DNA from: Dyadobacter sp. MSC1_007
GTDB taxonomy: Bacteria; Bacteroidota; Bacteroidia; Cytophagales; Spirosomataceae
Assembly (NCBI RefSeq): GCF_023667495.1
Contig: NZ_JAMOZL010000019.1
Location: 1-64,000, forward strand
DNA: 64,000 bases
Reading direction: 5' to 3'
In this document: in pieces, positions 34,806 through 43,067 of the stretch
How positions within the stretch are numbered: position 1 is the stretch's first letter
Layout of the letters: every line of letters starts with the position of its first letter
Notes under the pieces: generated by a model
The model's input: the letters and a program-made list of their open reading frames with translations, nothing else
What the model was told of the DNA's origin: nothing
Database searches by the model: none
Translations under genes and position numbers: made by a program

Positions 34806-36665
34806 ATGAAATTCAAAATCTTCATTGTGCTATCCGTGTTTCTGACTGCATTCGCATTGCTTCCCGACCGAATCATCACCGGCACGGTGCAGGATACCTC
34901 GCAAAATCCATTGGCTGGCGTACTGGTCACAACGAAAGGCAGCCAAGTAACAGCGAGAACAGATCGAAATGGTCAATTCTCGATAAAAGTCCCTGTGATT
35001 ACTCGTTCGCTGGTCTTCAAATTTTTTGGTTATCTGGATAAGCAGGTCAGTCTCGGCTCGGATTCAATGCTGCTGGTCACGCTGAAAAGCGATGTCCGTG
35101 TATTACAGGAAGTAGTCGTATTAGGGCAGACGCCAGCTGTAAAAAAGACAGATTTTTCTTTTGCAAAGACTTCTGCCGGTCAAATGCCAAATAGCGTCAT
35201 GTCGGCTCCGCTCGGTTACGCCGATGGCGCTGAAAGTTACAAAATGATCAATGAAAATGGCTTTCAAGTTGCCGCACAAACGCCAGTTACGACCTTTTCG
35301 GTAGATGTCGACCGCGCCTCATACAGCAATGTGCGCCGATTTTTGAATATGGGTCAAATGCCTCCTTTGGACGCGGTCCGCATTGAAGAAATGATCAATT
35401 ATTTTGAGTATGAATACCCTCAACCGACGGGCCCGCATCCTATTTCACTTACGACAGAAATGACCGATTCGCCCTGGAATCCCGGATTGAAATTGGTCCA
35501 CATTGGATTACAAGCCAAAACAGTCCCTGTACAAAATCTTCCCGCGTCTAACCTGGTTTTCCTAATCGACGTATCAGGCTCGATGATGGACCAGAATAAA
35601 TTGCCACTCCTCAAACAGGCTTTCAAGCTGCTGGTTGACCAGCTTCGGAAGCAGGATAAAATTGCCATTGTGGCCTATGCCGGTGCTGCGGGAATGATCT
35701 TGCCCCCCACTTCGGGCGGCGAGAAAATGAAGATTAGGGAAGCGCTCGACAACCTGCAAGCCGGCGGTTCCACCGCAGGCGGCGAAGGGATCGAGCTCGC
35801 CTACAAACTGGCCAAGGAAAACTTCCTTGAAAAAGGCAACAACCGCGTTATACTGGCCACCGACGGAGACTTCAACGTGGGTGTATCCAGCGAGGCGGAC
35901 CTGCAACGGCTGATCGAGCAAAAAAGGAAAGAGGGGGTCTTTTTGAGCATTATGGGTTTTGGAATGGGAAATTACAAAGACAGCCATATCGAAACTTTGG
36001 CTGACAAGGGAAACGGTAATTATGCTTACATCGATAACATTCAGGAAGCGCGGAAAGAATTTGTGCAGGAATTCGGCGGCACCTTGTTTACTGTCGCCAA
36101 GGATGTCAAAATTCAGATCGAGTTTAATCCCGCCCATGTGCAGGGCTACCGATTGATCGGTTATGAAAACCGCGCATTAAGAAATGAAGAATTTCACGAT
36201 GACAAAAAGGACGCCGGTGATATGGGATCTGGACATTCGGTGACAGCCATTTACGAGATCATCCCAGCCAGCGCAAAAAGCGCCTACCTGCCGCAGGCAG
36301 ACCCGCTGAAATACCAGCAAAACAACAGCTCGGTTGCAGGAACAACCCAGGAAATGCTCACCATTAAGGTCCGTTATAAAGCTCCTGAAAGCGAAAAAAG
36401 CGTGCTCTTTGATCTGGCCGTCAACAAGGCTTCCAAGCCCTGGAATGATTGCTCGGAAAACCTGCGATTTGCCAGTTCGGTAGCTGAATTCGGCCTGGTG
36501 CTGCGAAATTCAGAATATAAAGGAGCGGCTACTTATGAAGACGTTATCAGCCGTGCTAAGGCCGCATTTGGCAAAGATGAAGAAGGATACCGCTCTGAAA
36601 TGGTCAGATTAGTGAAGCTGGCCAAGTCGCTGGATGGCAGCCAGCAAACGGCCAGGAAAGAGTAA
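34806..36665 (+). CDS. YfbK-like von Willebrand factor A protein with carboxypeptidase-regulatory-like domain
   Basis: The 619-residue protein has an N-terminal hydrophobic signal (about 1-18), a CarboxypepD_reg-like beta domain (about 24-100; IITGTVQDTSQNPLAGVLVT), a YfbK-type N-terminal domain (about 155-240; TPVTTFSVDVDRASYSNVRR), a vWA domain with a complete-looking MIDAS (DVSGSMM, Asp255; a later TDGDF) and a DUF3520-like C-terminal part (about 430-600). It is probably exported to the periplasm or outer membrane and binds a protein ligand through the metal site. It is divergent from the sigma/anti-sigma operon, a gene order that recurs in Bacteroidota, and may be controlled by it. Confidence 0.9.
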   Translation: MKFKIFIVLSVFLTAFALLPDRIITGTVQDTSQNPLAGVLVTTKGSQVTARTDRNGQFSIKVPVITRSLVFKFFGYLDKQVSLGSDSMLLVTLKSDVRVLQEVVVLGQTPAVKKTDFSFAKTSAGQMPNSVMSAPLGYADGAESYKMINENGFQVAAQTPVTTFSVDVDRASYSNVRRFLNMGQMPPLDAVRIEEMINYFEYEYPQPTGPHPISLTTEMTDSPWNPGLKLVHIGLQAKTVPVQNLPASNLVFLIDVSGSMMDQNKLPLLKQAFKLLVDQLRKQDKIAIVAYAGAAGMILPPTSGGEKMKIREALDNLQAGGSTAGGEGIELAYKLAKENFLEKGNNRVILATDGDFNVGVSSEADLQRLIEQKRKEGVFLSIMGFGMGNYKDSHIETLADKGNGNYAYIDNIQEARKEFVQEFGGTLFTVAKDVKIQIEFNPAHVQGYRLIGYENRALRNEEFHDDKKDAGDMGSGHSVTAIYEIIPASAKSAYLPQADPLKYQQNNSSVAGTTQEMLTIKVRYKAPESEKSVLFDLAVNKASKPWNDCSENLRFASSVAEFGLVLRNSEYKGAATYEDVISRAKAAFGKDEEGYRSEMVRLVKLAKSLDGSQQTARKE

Positions 36666-36676
36666 GTTGCTCAGCA

Positions 36677-36729
36677 TTTCGGGATGCAATAGCTCGCCGT
36701 AGTCTTGCCGGCACCATTGCATCCTGAAA
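36677..36729. terminator. Candidate terminator hairpin between convergent genes
   Basis: Arms of 14 bases (TTTCGGGATGCAAT and ATTGCATCCTGAAA, one G-T pair) with a 25-base loop lie between the vWA and DUF4202 genes. No T run follows, so it may act as an mRNA 3' stabiliser instead. Confidence 0.5.
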
Positions 36730-36747
36730 TAATGTAAAGTTCAGGCA

Positions 36748-37332
36748 TCAGTCCTCCTTTAAGGCTTTCAATATCAAATCCCTACCGGTTTCACTGTAAT
36801 TTAGCGATAAGGCCATCTCGCGGCCAGGGTCACTCATTTTGCCCCAGGTCTTCCTGAGAATATCGATCATCTTTTCTTCGCTAACCTTTGCGATCAGATC
36901 ATCATATTGATATTGAAGAAATACCAGACAAAGCGCATTCTCCATGGTTTGAACCTCCCCGTCTGTTTTCAAGCGCTGTTTGAGCACTATTTGCTTCACT
37001 CTGGTGATGGTATCTTCGTCAAAATCCAATGATGCCAGAATTTCCACAGCGATGCCAGCATGGTATTTAGACAAATCACTGCGCCACTTCAAATAACCGA
37101 CTCTGCCCTCTGGATAACTGTTACGGGCGATCTCCCACCTTCCGATATGCTGGCAGCGAGCTGCGAGCAGGAGACTTTCACTGGCCTGGGGGTCCAGCTT
37201 TGTCACCCATTCATACAGCTTGATCGAATAAAAGTATTCAACCGGATAATCCTGGTTATCCCAGGTCAGGTGCTCAGGTGAACGCCGGTTGTATTCATCA
37301 AAAAGTTCGAATGCTTTTTCAAGCTTGCTCAT
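36748..37332 (-). CDS. DUF4202 domain protein
   Basis: The 194-residue product fits DUF4202: YDQ-type start LFDEYNRRSPEHLTWDNQDYP, a LLLAARCQHIGRWEIARNSYPEG segment with conserved His and Arg, RVGYLKWRSDLSKYHA, and NALCLVFLQYQYDDL near residue 130. The spacing of His and Asp residues recalls HD-domain phosphohydrolases, but no activity is established. It is cytoplasmic. It follows the small lipoprotein gene by 23 bases on the same strand and probably shares its promoter at 37855. Confidence 0.85.
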   Translation of the reverse strand: MSKLEKAFELFDEYNRRSPEHLTWDNQDYPVEYFYSIKLYEWVTKLDPQASESLLLAARCQHIGRWEIARNSYPEGRVGYLKWRSDLSKYHAGIAVEILASLDFDEDTITRVKQIVLKQRLKTDGEVQTMENALCLVFLQYQYDDLIAKVSEEKMIDILRKTWGKMSDPGREMALSLNYSETGRDLILKALKED

Positions 37333-37355
37333 GGTGATTTAGTATAGGTAATGCC

Positions 37356-37829
37356 TCAGCGGGCTGGTGCGAATTTAAGCGCTATTTTTGTCATGCGGGG
37401 ATAGTCATAGGCGGTACTTTGCGTTTTCATTAGAAAACCCTCTTTACTGACCTCCTGCGGAAGAATGCTCCATTCGCTGCCGCGGGAAGTAGTGTCTGCC
37501 GAACCCACGGCAATATCTTTGCTTGTCTGCCGCCATTTCAGCAAGAAGGGTTTGGTTTCCCCATTAAAAATCCCTTCAAAAGTTCCGTCTCTTTTGAAGG
37601 ACACGGTCTGCATATAACGCTGAAAATCAATCCCCCCGAATTGCTGTGTCATTTTTCCGTCTTTGAAAGTAACCGCATCGTTGACAGTGATTTCATTGAT
37701 CTGCCATTGCTGCTGCGAGGTGAGAATCTGCGCTGCTTCCTTTGGATCGTTAGCCGAATGGCTGCATGACAGGCAAGCAAAGATTATCAACAAGCAAAAA
37801 GCTGCCACATATATTTTCCCTGTAACCAT
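37356..37829 (-). CDS. Small lipoprotein of unknown family
   Basis: The 157-residue protein has a lipoprotein signal peptide (about 1-21) with a lipobox-like ACLSC, so it would be lipidated at the second Cys (Cys22) and anchored in a membrane. The mature part is a small beta-rich domain of the lipocalin-like type (WQINEITVNDAVTFKDGKM, TVSFKRDGTFEGIFNG, LLKWRQ, ILPQEVSKEGF) common in Bacteroidota lipoproteins that report ligand-free folds; the ligand is unknown. A probable promoter lies 26 bases upstream and the DUF4202 gene is downstream. Confidence 0.8.
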   Translation of the reverse strand: MVTGKIYVAAFCLLIIFACLSCSHSANDPKEAAQILTSQQQWQINEITVNDAVTFKDGKMTQQFGGIDFQRYMQTVSFKRDGTFEGIFNGETKPFLLKWRQTSKDIAVGSADTTSRGSEWSILPQEVSKEGFLMKTQSTAYDYPRMTKIALKFAPAR

Positions 37830-37854
37830 GAGTATTTCTGTTATTGGCCCATTG

Positions 37855-37862
37855 CAAATATA
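37855..37862 (-). promoter_or_regulatory. Candidate Bacteroidota -7 promoter element
   Basis: CAAATATA on the plus strand is TATATTTG on the minus strand, fitting TAnnTTTG. It lies 26 bases before the lipoprotein start. No TTG at the usual distance is seen. Confidence 0.5.
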
Positions 37863-37909
37863 GGCACATCAACCATCGAAGGTCCTATTCAAAAAAGATA
37901 ATCTTAGGT

Positions 37910-40900
37910 TCAATCGCGGTTAAACAGGATAGTCAAATCGCCCAGAAACTTGGCATCGTCGTTCGTGAGCTGACCGGGCAGCAAACGCCAAGACCAGTTA
38001 TTTTCACTGGAACCTGGAAGGTTCATTTTCGCCTCTTCACCTAGATTCAGCACGTCCTGCACAGGCAAGATAGCAGCTTTGGCCACCGAACCATAGACCA
38101 ACCTAGCCATTTCGGTATTTAAATTTTCTGTCGTGACGGGTTTGCCCAGGTACTGTTCGAGCCGCGCCTGGACGCCATCTGCTGCCATTTGCTTGAACCA
38201 ACCTAGTGTGGTATTGTTGTCGTGCGTGCCGGTATATGCAAAGAAATTTTGGCTGTAATTGTGTGGAATGTATTCTGATTGCGGCATATGCTCGTCAAAT
38301 GCGAATTGCAGCACCTTCATTCCGGGAAAATCGAATTGATCCCTCAGATGATATACCTCCGGGGTTATCTCACCGAGATCTTCGGCAATGAAAGGCAGCT
38401 CGCCTAATGCAGCCTTGATCCTCTCGAAAAAATCAGCACCGGGCCCGGGTTGCCAGCTGCCATTGACGGCCGTTTGCTCGCCGCCGGGCACCTGCCAATA
38501 ATCCACAAAAGCACGGAAATGATCCAGTCTGACCATGTCAAATAATTCGATATTTTTTGCCAGGCGGTCGATCCACCATTGGTACTGCTGCTGCCTCAAC
38601 GCTGTCCAGTTAAAAACGGGCATTCCCCACAGCTGGCCGTCTTCCGAAAAAGCGTCGGGTGGAACGCCCGCGATTCCGGTTAGTTTGCCGTCTTTGGCAA
38701 CACAGAACAAATCCCTGTTGGCCCAGACATCCGCTGAATCATAACTGACATAAAACGGAATGTCTCCAACAAGCCTGATGTCGCGCTCATTACAATAAGC
38801 ACGCAGCCGCTTCCACTGCAGGTCAAACAAGTATTGTTGCCATTGGATAAACCGTATCTGTTCTGCTTTTTGCGCTTTTATACCTTGAATTGCGCCCGTT
38901 TCACGGGTTTTGTACTTCTCTGGCCATTCGTACCAGGGTTTGCCACCAAACTGCTCTTTGAGCACCATATATAATGCGAAATCTGGCAGCCATTCTGAAT
39001 TGCGGCCGATGAACTCTTCGAAATTGGCGTCTTCTTGCTGCGGCGTAGCTTTATTATAATTTTCAAATGCGGCTTTCAGCATACTGCGCTTTGCTTCTGC
39101 CACCGCTTCGTAATCCGTTTGCGGTGTGGGTTCCGAATGGTAGTCGGAAAGCGATTCGCGGGAGAGCCAGCCCTGGTCAGCCAACACGTCCGGGCTAATA
39201 AACAAGGGATTGCCGGCCCGGCTTGATAAGGCACTGTAAGGTGAGTTTGCCTGCGCTTTTTCGGTGGGGTTTAATGGCAAGATCTGCCAAATGCGTTGGT
39301 TTGCACTTTCCAGAAAATCGGCGAATGCAAAGGCTTCCGGGCCCAGATCACCGATGCCATATGGGGAAGCAAGCGAGCTAACGTGCAGCAAGATCCCGGC
39401 GCTACGCTCATTATCAAGTTTCGAACCTTTCAGAATTGATAACGGAAGCTTTTCGAAAATTTTCGCCGGCAGTAATTTTCCCGCATATTCTGCGCTAGCA
39501 CCGGTACAGAGATCTTCCCAGCCGGCTTCAAGATTATCCGGCAACACTACACAGGTATCTTTCCAGTCCAGTTCAAAAAAATCCTTATCCTGCTCGCGGC
39601 AAATGACAGCCACGTGGAGTGGCACCACGATCACGCAAAACTCCTTTTTATGTCTGCGGGCAAATGCAAACAAATTCGCTTTATAGGTACCACGGACGGT
39701 GAGCGGCAAATATTCTCCTTTCTCAAAAAGCACCGGATAAAGTCGTCGCAGATGAAACAGCTGCGCTGTGAGCCAAAGCTTGATGGCCCCGTTGCGGCGC
39801 TCGTTCCAAAGTTTTTCCAGAAGACGTTCGGGCTGGTAATCTTCAAATTCGTCCAGCCACATTTTCCGCTTTCCGTAATCGACGCGGCGGCGGTTATCCG
39901 GGTCCACAAGGCTCAAATCCCACAATTCACTTCCCTGGTACACATCGGGAACCCCCGGGCAAGTGAATTTAAGCGCCTGCTGGACCAATGAGTTGATCAT
40001 TCCAAAATCAACAATAGAATCCAGGAAGCGCTTGAAACTTTCATAGAACCTGAAATCAGGCCTCAACAGGTTTTCAGCAAACAATTGGACCTGGGTTTCA
40101 TAAACTTCATTAGGCGAAGACCATGAACTATGCGTTTTCGCTTCCCTGAGCGCCTTTTGAATATAATTTTTTAATCGCTCAGGAAAATCAGCTTCATCCT
40201 CAGGCTCCAAGGGATAAGCCCCAATTAGCGTTTGATAGATCAGGTACTCGTCATTTGCGTCCGGTCCGGCGCCTTCCTTTTTTGTAGTTGCATAAAGGCC
40301 CTGCCACTCCTTTACGGCCGCAAACCACTCATCGGCAAGATCGGTAAGCACATTCAGACGCGCACGTACGTCCTCTCCACGCTTGGTATCGTGCGTGGAT
40401 GTGGCATTCAATGTAAGCGGCCATTCTTTCTGGCGCCGGCGCATTGCAACATGGAAATGTTTGGCTGGCAAGCCGAACCGGTCCGGAAAGTCCCCTACTT
40501 CACTGTGTGCGATGAACCTGTTATTGGTGTACATTAAGGTGTCTTCGCCTCCTTTGGCCATCAATGGCCCTGTAAACTGCATGCAACGCCGGTAAAACTC
40601 TGATGCGCGCCGGTTGTAAGCCTGATCCTGCAACACGGGCCGATGGATAAAACATTGTTCGAGGACCTCTACGGCCGGCGAAAGGTGTAAATGATGCTTA
40701 CTCACCTCTAAGAGGATGTTTTTGACTGCTTGGGCTTCCGCATCAGGCAGGGGCATGGCACTCGCATAGTAGCGGTACACCGGGCAGTGGATCAGAAACT
40801 GGCCGATCACATCGCGAAGCGGTTCCGCCCCGATTCTCTCCAGTGTGACGGCATCAACCAGTTCCAGCTCGACAAACAACTGATAAAGGTTTTCAAGCTC

Positions 40901-42127
40901 GCCTCCCATGTGACCGAGCAGTATCTCGGACTTTTTACTGATGAGTTGCTCGTAAACAGCCGCTTCCTCACCGGTCAGGTCCTTGTAAAAAGTATCGAAA
41001 GAATTCTTCGAGCCCTTATTGGTGAGCAGATTATTGACCAGTCCAAGAAACTCGTAGCCGGTTGTGCCTTCAAGGGGCCATTCGGCGGGCAACGCTTCAT
41101 TTTCTCCGAGAATTTTCTCTACAATAATGTAGGTATCAGGTCCGACCTGATTCCTGAGTTTTGTCAGGTAAGCCTGTGGATCGTAGAGTCCATCGATATG
41201 GTCGATGCGCAGACCTTGAAATATCCCTTCATCGACAAGCTGGCCAATCAACCGATGATATTGATCGAAAACACTCTCATCCTGCATATTCAGGCAGATC
41301 AGGCCATTGACCGTAAAAAAGCGGCGGAAATTAATCTTTTCTTCTGTTTTCTGCCAATGACAAAGCACGTAATGCTGTTGATCGATGATCGATTTCAACT
41401 GGTCCTTGTTGGTGTTAATACCGGCCAGCACTTCATTCACAGCAGCTGCGAGCTGCTCATTGGCAAGCAAAGCTTTGTACTGCAACAGCCATTCGTGCCA
41501 TTGCTGGGAAAATGTCCCTGCGTCTTCAACGGCGTACAAATCGTCCAGTTGCGTCAGTAATTGCTGTGTGGCCTGGTCCCTGATAACCTCTCCAAGAATG
41601 GAAGCATAGGATTTTGGATTTAGGGGAAATGGCATCCCCTCATAGTCGAGGACAAACCTGCCGCCGGTAGCGCGTATGCTTATAGCGCCTTCGGCAATCA
41701 CTTCCTGGAGATCTTTTGCCAGAAATGGGACCATCAATCTGTCATGAAAAAGATGGCTGTTCCAGGCAATATCAAAATAGCGTGCATAAACTGACTGCAT
41801 CCCTTTTTCCAGAACATCCATCAGCCACGGATTTTCAGGATGGAAAGCCATATGGTTGGGAACAATATCCTGCAACCATCCAATGCCGTCTTCCCGCAAG
41901 GCACGACTTAGTACACGAAGGCGTTCGAGGCTTCCGATCTCGGGATCGATGCACTCGGGATTGACGCCGTCGTAACCATGCGTACTGCCGGAGGTCGATT
42001 CCAAAATCGGCGAAGCGTAAATGGTGCCGACCCCCAATTTTCGAAAATATGGGATGAGCCCCTCGAAGTCCTGAAAAGAAAACTGTTTATGAAATTGAAG
42101 ACGATAAGTAGAAACCGGATTATTCAT
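37910..42127 (-). CDS. treY-malQ: Bifunctional malto-oligosyltrehalose synthase/4-alpha-glucanotransferase
   Basis: The 1405-residue protein is a fusion. Residues 1 to about 880 are TreY (GH13): TYRLQFHKQFSFQDF at the start, a DIVPNHMAF region, a GLRIDHIDGLYDP nucleophile region, IIVEKILGENEALP with the acid Glu, and NATSTHDTKRGEDVRARL. It converts the reducing end of maltodextrin into trehalose. Residues about 905-1405 are MalQ (GH77): GILLHVSSLASPYGIGDLG, NSPYSALSSRAGNPLFIS, GDIPFYVSYDSADVWANRDL, VRLDHFRAF and IAEDLGEITPEV. This fusion is known in Bacteroidota. The partner hydrolase TreZ is not in the window. The gene stands apart on the minus strand, opposite to the glgE group. Confidence 0.95.
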   Translation of the reverse strand: MNNPVSTYRLQFHKQFSFQDFEGLIPYFRKLGVGTIYASPILESTSGSTHGYDGVNPECIDPEIGSLERLRVLSRALREDGIGWLQDIVPNHMAFHPENPWLMDVLEKGMQSVYARYFDIAWNSHLFHDRLMVPFLAKDLQEVIAEGAISIRATGGRFVLDYEGMPFPLNPKSYASILGEVIRDQATQQLLTQLDDLYAVEDAGTFSQQWHEWLLQYKALLANEQLAAAVNEVLAGINTNKDQLKSIIDQQHYVLCHWQKTEEKINFRRFFTVNGLICLNMQDESVFDQYHRLIGQLVDEGIFQGLRIDHIDGLYDPQAYLTKLRNQVGPDTYIIVEKILGENEALPAEWPLEGTTGYEFLGLVNNLLTNKGSKNSFDTFYKDLTGEEAAVYEQLISKKSEILLGHMGGELENLYQLFVELELVDAVTLERIGAEPLRDVIGQFLIHCPVYRYYASAMPLPDAEAQAVKNILLEVSKHHLHLSPAVEVLEQCFIHRPVLQDQAYNRRASEFYRRCMQFTGPLMAKGGEDTLMYTNNRFIAHSEVGDFPDRFGLPAKHFHVAMRRRQKEWPLTLNATSTHDTKRGEDVRARLNVLTDLADEWFAAVKEWQGLYATTKKEGAGPDANDEYLIYQTLIGAYPLEPEDEADFPERLKNYIQKALREAKTHSSWSSPNEVYETQVQLFAENLLRPDFRFYESFKRFLDSIVDFGMINSLVQQALKFTCPGVPDVYQGSELWDLSLVDPDNRRRVDYGKRKMWLDEFEDYQPERLLEKLWNERRNGAIKLWLTAQLFHLRRLYPVLFEKGEYLPLTVRGTYKANLFAFARRHKKEFCVIVVPLHVAVICREQDKDFFELDWKDTCVVLPDNLEAGWEDLCTGASAEYAGKLLPAKIFEKLPLSILKGSKLDNERSAGILLHVSSLASPYGIGDLGPEAFAFADFLESANQRIWQILPLNPTEKAQANSPYSALSSRAGNPLFISPDVLADQGWLSRESLSDYHSEPTPQTDYEAVAEAKRSMLKAAFENYNKATPQQEDANFEEFIGRNSEWLPDFALYMVLKEQFGGKPWYEWPEKYKTRETGAIQGIKAQKAEQIRFIQWQQYLFDLQWKRLRAYCNERDIRLVGDIPFYVSYDSADVWANRDLFCVAKDGKLTGIAGVPPDAFSEDGQLWGMPVFNWTALRQQQYQWWIDRLAKNIELFDMVRLDHFRAFVDYWQVPGGEQTAVNGSWQPGPGADFFERIKAALGELPFIAEDLGEITPEVYHLRDQFDFPGMKVLQFAFDEHMPQSEYIPHNYSQNFFAYTGTHDNNTTLGWFKQMAADGVQARLEQYLGKPVTTENLNTEMARLVYGSVAKAAILPVQDVLNLGEEAKMNLPGSSENNWSWRLLPGQLTNDDAKFLGDLTILFNRD

Positions 42128-42203
42128 GTAGCTGATGATAAGTGTCGGTCACACTTTATCAAAATTGTATGCCAGCCAAATGGATCAAAACCGCGTGATT
42201 TAG

Positions 42204-42584
42204 CTAATGTTCTCTCAGCAGCGCTTTCAAAAGGGCAATTTCCAGCGGCTTGGGCAACAGCTCGATGATGTGTGGATTGGCTTCGGCACGCTCGATATCG
42301 GAAACATCCACCGTCGAAGAGATCATAAATAGCCTTATTCGTTCCTTGATGTAATCGGGAAGCCGCCCATAATGCTCGGTAAATTCAAAACCGTTGAGTC
42401 CTGGCATTTGCAAATCGAGCAAGATCACAGTCTCAGGCATGTCCGTTCCCTGTCCGCGAAGGTATTCAATAGCCTCCTGAGCAAGGCTGAAAGTCCTGAC
42501 CGATTCAGTAAGCCCGCTCTTAAGCAGCAGCTTTTCCTGGGTGAACTGATCGAATACACTGTCGTCGATTATTATAAATTCCAT
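42204..42584 (-). CDS. Single-domain response regulator
   Basis: This 126-residue receiver-only protein has FIIIDDSVFDQ at the start, phospho-acceptor Asp57 in ILLDLQMPGLNGFEF, the switch residues in MISSTVD and Lys in LLPKPLE. It lies between the treY-malQ gene (76 bases downstream, same strand) and the divergent glgE group. The frame extends to 42632, but the ATG at 42584 gives a normal receiver start. The subfamily (with EKLLLKSGLTESVRTFS) is often an orphan in Bacteroidota. A role in controlling alpha-glucan metabolism is suggested only by position. Confidence 0.88.
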   Translation of the reverse strand: MEFIIIDDSVFDQFTQEKLLLKSGLTESVRTFSLAQEAIEYLRGQGTDMPETVILLDLQMPGLNGFEFTEHYGRLPDYIKERIRLFMISSTVDVSDIERAEANPHIIELLPKPLEIALLKALLREH

Positions 42585-43067
42585 TTGCTTGAAAGAAGGG
42601 TTCGGAATATAAGCGTTGCACCATTTCACCATGCTGATGCGACGATCACCTTTACATATATATTTGTAGAAATAGTTTGCACATCAGATTTGCAAAGATT
42701 TCAAATCTCGCTGAAAAAATCGCATAGAATGAACCAAACTTTAATCCTGTTCCAATTTAAATTGAAAGTGGACAAGATGCTCGAGAGGCGCGCATTTTAA
42801 TTTAAACAGCCGTCGATCCCTGGTTCAAAACTTCCTCGGTTATGGGTCATCGTTGAGCAGTTGGGCCTGAATGAAGCGGGTTAGCTGGCTTCCAGTTTAA
42901 TATATAAAGCATGGAACCTCAAATACTTACGGTAAAAGTTAAACAATAGTTTTTGCTAACCAAAGATAAATTTCGCTTTTATCTTGTCCGGCCTGGCCAG
43001 AGCCTGCAGGCACGATTTTGATTGAATTCTCGGCATTCATCACAATGCAAACTAAAAAAGTTTTTCT
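42585..43067. other. 483-base divergent intergenic region
   Basis: The region separates the minus-strand response regulator from the plus-strand glgE. It holds a minus-strand TATCTTTG (42961-42968), a plus-strand TATATTTG (42659-42666) and a short inverted repeat AGATTTG/CAAATCT (42686-42708). No coding frame with convincing composition was found. It probably carries the promoters of both transcription units, but no element lies at a typical distance from either gene. Confidence 0.5.
42961..42968 (-). promoter_or_regulatory. Candidate Bacteroidota -7 element, minus strand
   Basis: CAAAGATA on the plus strand is TATCTTTG on the minus strand. It would give a leader of over 370 bases for the response regulator gene, so it is tentative. 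Confidence 0.3.

Noticed and set aside
40730-41560. A 276-codon open frame on the plus strand opposite the TreY part of treY-malQ
   Set aside because: It is antisense to strongly conserved catalytic blocks, has no family resemblance and no promoter, so it is a chance frame.
42659-42666. TATATTTG as the glgE promoter
   Set aside because: It is about 400 bases from the gene and no TTG is found at the usual upstream distance, so it is not claimed.
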